Positions 17,301-23,300 of a stretch of 23,750 bases of DNA are shown here, piece after piece. The translations under genes and the position numbers were made by a program. How positions within the stretch are numbered: the stretch's first letter is position 1; every line of letters begins with the position of its first letter. Source of the stretch: Rapidithrix thailandica (GTDB lineage: Bacteria > Bacteroidota > Bacteroidia > Cytophagales > Flammeovirgaceae); contig NZ_JBDKWZ010000032.1 of assembly GCF_039710355.1 (NCBI RefSeq), positions 1 to 23,750 of the forward strand, read 5' to 3'. The notes below the pieces were generated by a model that searched no databases, was not told the origin of the DNA, and was given only the letters and a program-made list of their open reading frames with translations.

Positions 17301-20300
17301 AAAATAGCGGTATTTCATAGCCGTGATACCTATACACTCGCAAAACAGTGTGTACAATTCTTTGACGATGTACGCTTGTATCATCCCGGACAGCCGGATA
17401 GTTCAATGCCGGATTCTACAGCAGTGAACTTGAGCGATGAGGAGGCGATTGCCAAACAATTGAACAATCTGGATGAACTCGATCATATATACGTATTTAC
17501 CGGATCAAACCATACAGATCATCCTTTGGATGATATTGCAGAAGCCGAGTATCAATTGGATCAGGGTGTGGTGGCATGGTTCCACCTTGTAAAATACCTG
17601 TACAATCAAGATGTTCTTAACCCTGGTAAGAAATTCTCGGTAATTAATGTCAATGCTGTCTCTTTAGGCGAAGACAAGATCACACCGTTTGCCGGAGCCG
17701 TGAAGGGTTTTACCAATACTATTATCGGTGAGTTTCCCAAAGCGAATATTAAATACTTTGATTTAAAATGGTCGGAAGGAGAGGGAAGTAGTAGCTTATC
17801 CGGCTTGTTAAAGCTTTCGTGTGCTGACTTCTCTGATAATATGTTGGCCCTCCGCAGAGGCCAGGTATACCGACGGAGCTTGTATCCTTTGCACTTGTCT
17901 TCGGGCCGGGCGAGCAAGTTTGAAGCGGGAAAAGTCTACCTGATCCTCGGAGGGGCAGGAGGTCTGGGCCGTGTGCTCAGCGACCACCTCAGCCGGAAAC
18001 ATCCGGTCAAACTGATCTGGATAGGGCGCAGCGAGTTGAATGCCGGGCAGCAAGCCCTGATGCGGACGATCGAATCCCGGGGCAGTGAAGTGACGTACCT
18101 TCAGGGGGATATCGGGGAGGCTTCGTCAGCGGCTTCGTTGTTTGCCCGTGCCCGGGCTGCCTACGGTTCCATCCACGGGGTGATCCATTCCGCGCTGGAA
18201 CTCCGGGACAAGCGATTGGAGCAGCTGGAGGAGGCGGACCTGCTTGCGGTGCTTGCTCCAAAAGTGCAGGGCAGTGTTTATTTCTACCAACAGCTTCGGG
18301 AAGAGCCCTTGGATTTTGTGTTGTTCTTTTCCTCCCTGAACGCGTATGTGGGGAGTCCGGGTCAGAGTAACTACGCTTCGGCCTGCACGTTTCAAGACAG
18401 CTATGCGGAAGCCCTCCGTTCGGAGCTGTCCTGTCCTGTCCAGGTGATTAATTGGAGTTACTGGTCGGAGAGCGGGATTGTCTCGACGGAATATTACCGG
18501 GACTTGTTGGAGTCGTTGGGTCTTTACGGGATCCGGAACGGTGAGGGTCTTCAGGCGATAGAAGAGGTGCTTTCCTCAAGGGTTTCGAATGTGGTGATGG
18601 TGAAAAGCCGGGGCAGCTTGCTGGAAAAATTCGGATTTCATGATCAGCCGGAACACCTCCTGCAAGCTGTACAACACCCGGTTTCTGTTCGGGATCTGAC
18701 ACCGGGTGTTTCCCTTGACGGTTCTTCACAGGCGGGTTTTGAGCGGTTGCGGGAAGGTTTTGAAGAGTTGTTGTCCTGGAGTGGCCGCTTGTTGCTTTAC
18801 AGCTTTCAGCAAATGGGAGTCTTTCACCGGGGAGGCGAGGAGTATGAGTTGGAGTCACTCCGGGAACGCTTGGGGATTGTCCCCGGTTATTTCCGGTTAT
18901 TCCCTGCATTACTCGATATTTTAAGTCAGTCGGGTTACCTTTTGCAAGAGGGGGAGAGTATTATCACAAGGGAAGGGATCGGTGTTGAGGACCGGGAGGA
19001 TCTTGAAAGGGAGGGCCAAACGCTATCAGGCTTGCAGGAGTCATTATCGGCGTATGTGCGTCTGGTGTGGGAATGTGTGATCCGTTACCCTTCGATTTTG
19101 CGGGGAGAAGAGAGTGCGGTATCGGTGATGTTTCCGGAAGGGGACAAGAGTCTGGTGGAGGGGATCTACCGTGGGAATGCTTTGGTGGATCATTACAATG
19201 AGTTGGTGGCGGGTCTGGTAAGGGAGTATGCGGAGCAGAGGGGGAGATCGGAAGGGCTGCAAATCCTGGAAGTGGGCGCGGGCACGGGGGGCACGAGTAA
19301 GTTTGTGCTGGAAGCATTGCGGAACTGGGGCGGTCCGGTGAGGTATCATTATACGGATATCTCTGCGAGTTTTACCAACTATGGAAAAGAGACGTACTTG
19401 CCGGAATATCCGTTTATGGAGTTTTCCTTGTTGAACGCGGAGAAGGCACCGGAGGCGCAAGGGTATGCCCCGGGAAGCATCGATTTGATTCTGGCCACGA
19501 ACGTGATCCATGCCACGGATTCGATCGGTCATAGCCTGTCTCATTTGAAAGTATTGTTGAAAGGCGAGGGGGTGTTGATTTTGAACGAGTTGACGCGAGT
19601 TCAGAGTTTTTCTACGCTGACCTTCGGTTTGACGGAGGGTTGGTGGCGTTATAAGGACGGTGCGTGCCGTGAGCCTTATTCTCCGGTCTTGAGTGCGGAG
19701 AGTTGGAAAGAGCAACTGAGTCTTAGTGGTTTCCGTAATCATCGAAGTTTTGGGATTGCAGGCGGAGGCCAACAAGTGCTGATCGCAGCGAGCGATGGGA
19801 TTGTTAAAAAGCAATCTTCCAACGTTTCAATACCCGTTGTTCACTCAACGGTAACCTCCAAAATAGCTCCTATACCAAAATCTAAAACGTCCTCCGTTAC
19901 CTCAACAAGCTCCGTCAAAGAGAGTTTAAAGGTTTTGTTAGGTGAGAGTTTGAAACTATCTCCTGCTGAGTTGGAAGAAGACAAGACTTTTTCCGAGTAC
20001 GGGGTGGATTCGTTATTGGTGATGGAGTTGAGCAAAAAGCTGAGTGAACAGTACGGGGAGTTGTCCTCTACGGTGCTGTTTGAATACGATACCATAGCCA
20101 GCCTGTCGGAATACATAAGCACTGAATATGGGGTGATGGAGGAACCTCCGGTAGAAGCGACTTCCACGGGCAGTCCTTCCAGGCTTCTTTTTGCTTCAAA
20201 GACTCGGGAAGCAAACCCTGTAAGTTCAAATACCTCATCCGTCAAAGAGAGTTTAAAGGCTTTGTTAGGAGAGAGTTTGAAACGATCTCCTGCTGAGTTG

Positions 20301-23300
20301 GAAGAGGACAAGACTTTTTCCGAGTACGGGGTGGATTCTTTGTTGGTGATGGAGCTGAGCAAAAAGCTAAGCGAACAGTACGGGGAGTTGTCCTCCACGG
20401 TGCTGTTTGAATACGATACGATTGCAAGCTTGTCGGAATACATAAGCACTGAATATGGAGCGATGGAAGGACTGTCTGTAGAAGCGACTTCCACGGGCAG
20501 CCCTTCCAGGCTTCTTTTTGAAAGTAAGCCGGCGGAGGTGTTCCCGGAAGTATCTACCTCTGCTTCTTTGGAAACGCAGGAGTCTGTCAATAAACCCATG
20601 GATATTGCGGTGATCGGGATGAGCGGTCGCTACCCGGGAGCCCCGGATTTGGAACGCTACTGGGCCAACCTGAAGAGTGGGAAGAGCAGTATTACCGAAG
20701 TGCCTGAGGAGCGTTGGGACTGGCAACGTTATTTTACCCCGGCAGGCGGGGACGGCAAGAGTTATAGCAAATGGGGGGGCTTTATAGATGAAGTAGACCG
20801 TTTTGATGCGTCATTTTTTGGGATCGGGGATGAAGAAGCGATGGACATGGATCCGCAAGAACGCTTGTTTTTGGAGGAGGTATGGCGGTTGTTGGAGAAC
20901 GCCGGCTACGGCGGGAGGTTACTGAGCGAGCACTCCAACCCGGTAGGGGTGTTTATCGGGGTGATGTACGGGACCTACGGGCAGTTGGGTGCGCGGAGTT
21001 GGGCTTCGGGTCATTGGAACCATGCGCAGTCTTCCTACTGGCTGATCGCCAACCGTGTCTCCCGGTACTTTAAGTTCCGGGGTCCGAGCATGGCGATCGA
21101 TACGGCCTGTTCTTCGTCTTTGACGGCGGTCCACCAGGCGATGGAGAGTTTGTCCCGTGGGGAGAGCAAAGTAGCGATAGCGGGGGGTGTGAGCCTGTTG
21201 TTGGATCCGCGTCACCATCTGCGTTTGTCCTCGCTACGGAACCTGAGTAAAGACGATAAGACGCGTTCGTTCGGCTCGGGCGGAGAGGGCTTTGTGGTAG
21301 GGGAAGGCCTGGGAGCCGTTTTGTTAAAACCGCTATCGGAAGCGGAGCGTGACGGTGATTATATCTATGGGGTCTTGAAAGGTTCTGCGATCAATACGGG
21401 TGGGTATATGAGTCCGGACCCGAAGGCCCAAAGCGAAGTGGTGTTCCAGGCATTGCAACGCAGTGGGGTTCCGGGGAATAGCATCAGCTATGTGGAAGCG
21501 CACGGTACAGGGACGAGCCTGGGGGATCCGATCGAGTTGCGGGGTTTGGAGAAGGCCTTTTCGGGCAGCGGCTTGCAAAGTTGTTCCTTGGGATCGGTGA
21601 AAGGGAACATCGGTCATTTGGAGTCGGCCGCGGGTATCTCGGCCTTGAGCAAAGTGCTGCTTCAGTTGCGGGAGAAACAGCTGGTGCCGAGCTTATATAC
21701 CCAACCTTCAAACCCTCATATCGATTGGTCGAAGAGTGTGTTTCAGCTACAGGAAGACTTGGCGGTATGGAAGCAAGGGCAGGGTCCCTTGCGTGCGGGC
21801 ATCAGTTCTTTTGGAGCGGGGGGTAGCAATGCGCACCTGATCGTAGAGGAGTACCAAGAGAGGCCTGAGGTTTTGGAATCATCGGGTCCGTATGTGGTGG
21901 TATTGTCGGCAAAAAGCCGGGGAGCGCTTCTGCGTCAGAGTGCAGAGCTGTCGGAATACCTTTCGAATCATGCCTTTCCGCTGGCTTCGGTGGCGTATAG
22001 CTTGCAGCTGGGCCGTGAGGCCTTGCCGGAGCGCTTGGCAGTGGTGACGAGCGACTTGTCGCATTTGAAGGAGCAGTTGGAACGCTACGGGAAGGGGGAG
22101 GCAGGCGAGTACTATACGGCCGGGACGATCCCGGTTTCCGCTGAGTTGGAGTTAACGACCCCGGTTTCGATGGCGCTCCGATGGGTACGGGGGCAAGCGG
22201 TGTCTTGGGACAAATTGTATGGGGGGAAGGTTCCTCAGCGCGTTCCTTTGCCGGGCTATCCTTTCGAAGGGAAGCGTTACTGGCTGCCGCTGGAAGAAAA
22301 TGCCGTATCAGAGTCTGATGGAGGAATACCAAAAATACAGTCTGAAACACCGGAATCCCTGGCGGATTATACGGTGTCGTACCGTCACGGGGAGGCCTAT
22401 TTGCGGGATCATGTCACCTTTGGGCAACAGGTACTGTTGGGGGTGACCCATTGCAGCCTGGCGATAGAAGCCTATCGCCGGTACCGTCCGGAAGCCGGCG
22501 CGTTCCGCTTGGATAAGGTGCTTTTCGAGACACCCATAATGGTGGAAAGCGGAAGTACGGTTGCATTGAAAAGTGCACTTTCCCAAACGGCTGCCGGGAT
22601 GCTGTTCGAGAACCTTTACCGTCCGGAGGGGCAGCCCTGGCTGAAGAGTGCGAAAGGGCAGGTCAGCGAGGAGTTGTCCCCTCGTCCTGCAGGGCTGGAT
22701 TTGCAAATATTTATCAACGAGAGCGAGAATGAACTCGAAGGCCCCTTGCTGTACCGGAAGAAGAAACCGGGGGTGTATGGTCCAAGCCTGGAGACGGTAC
22801 GGAAGGCTTACCTGAAGGGAGGGGAAGTGTTGGGAATCTTGCAATTGCGCCCGGAGATGGAGCGGGATGCCCGGTCGTATTACCTGCATCCGGCCTTGCT
22901 TGACGGGGCAATGGCTACCCGTTTTGCGCTGTTGGAAGACAGCAGCGAGCCGGATCCTTTTATCCCGATCCTGATCAAGCAGGTGGAGGTATATGCAGCG
23001 CCGGGAGCGGAGTGTTACAGCCATGTCCGTCCGGTGATGGAAAACGAAGAGGTCTGGGTCTCGGACATCGATATCCTGGACGGTGAGGGTCAGGTACAGG
23101 TATCGCTGAAGGGCTTTACCTGCAAACGCATCCGCCCGGAAGGGGCAACGGTCTCTTCCGAAGTGACTTCGGGGTCAAGAAAAACTACGATCCAAAATCC
23201 TTTGGAAGAGGCTGTAGCGTCTTACTTGTTGGAGAAGTTGCGTGTACGTGTAGGGGAGGTGAGCGTTGCCGACAAGAGCTGTAACTTTATGGCCTTCGGG

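Noticed and set aside
19908..20469. Tandem ACPs as a beta-branching (HMG-synthase cassette) pair
   Set aside because: Tandem ACPs are common there, but neither copy has the Trp-containing motif of beta-branching ACPs, and the module has KR, DH and cMT instead of leaving a keto group.
19044..20599. Long minus-strand ORFs of about 250 codons (19044-19814 and 19841-20599), and a similar one at 22308-23024
   Set aside because: They lie antisense to clear methyltransferase, ACP and DH coding sequence, show no family motifs, and their repeats mirror the plus-strand ACP duplication. They are codon-use shadows in the G+C-rich tract.
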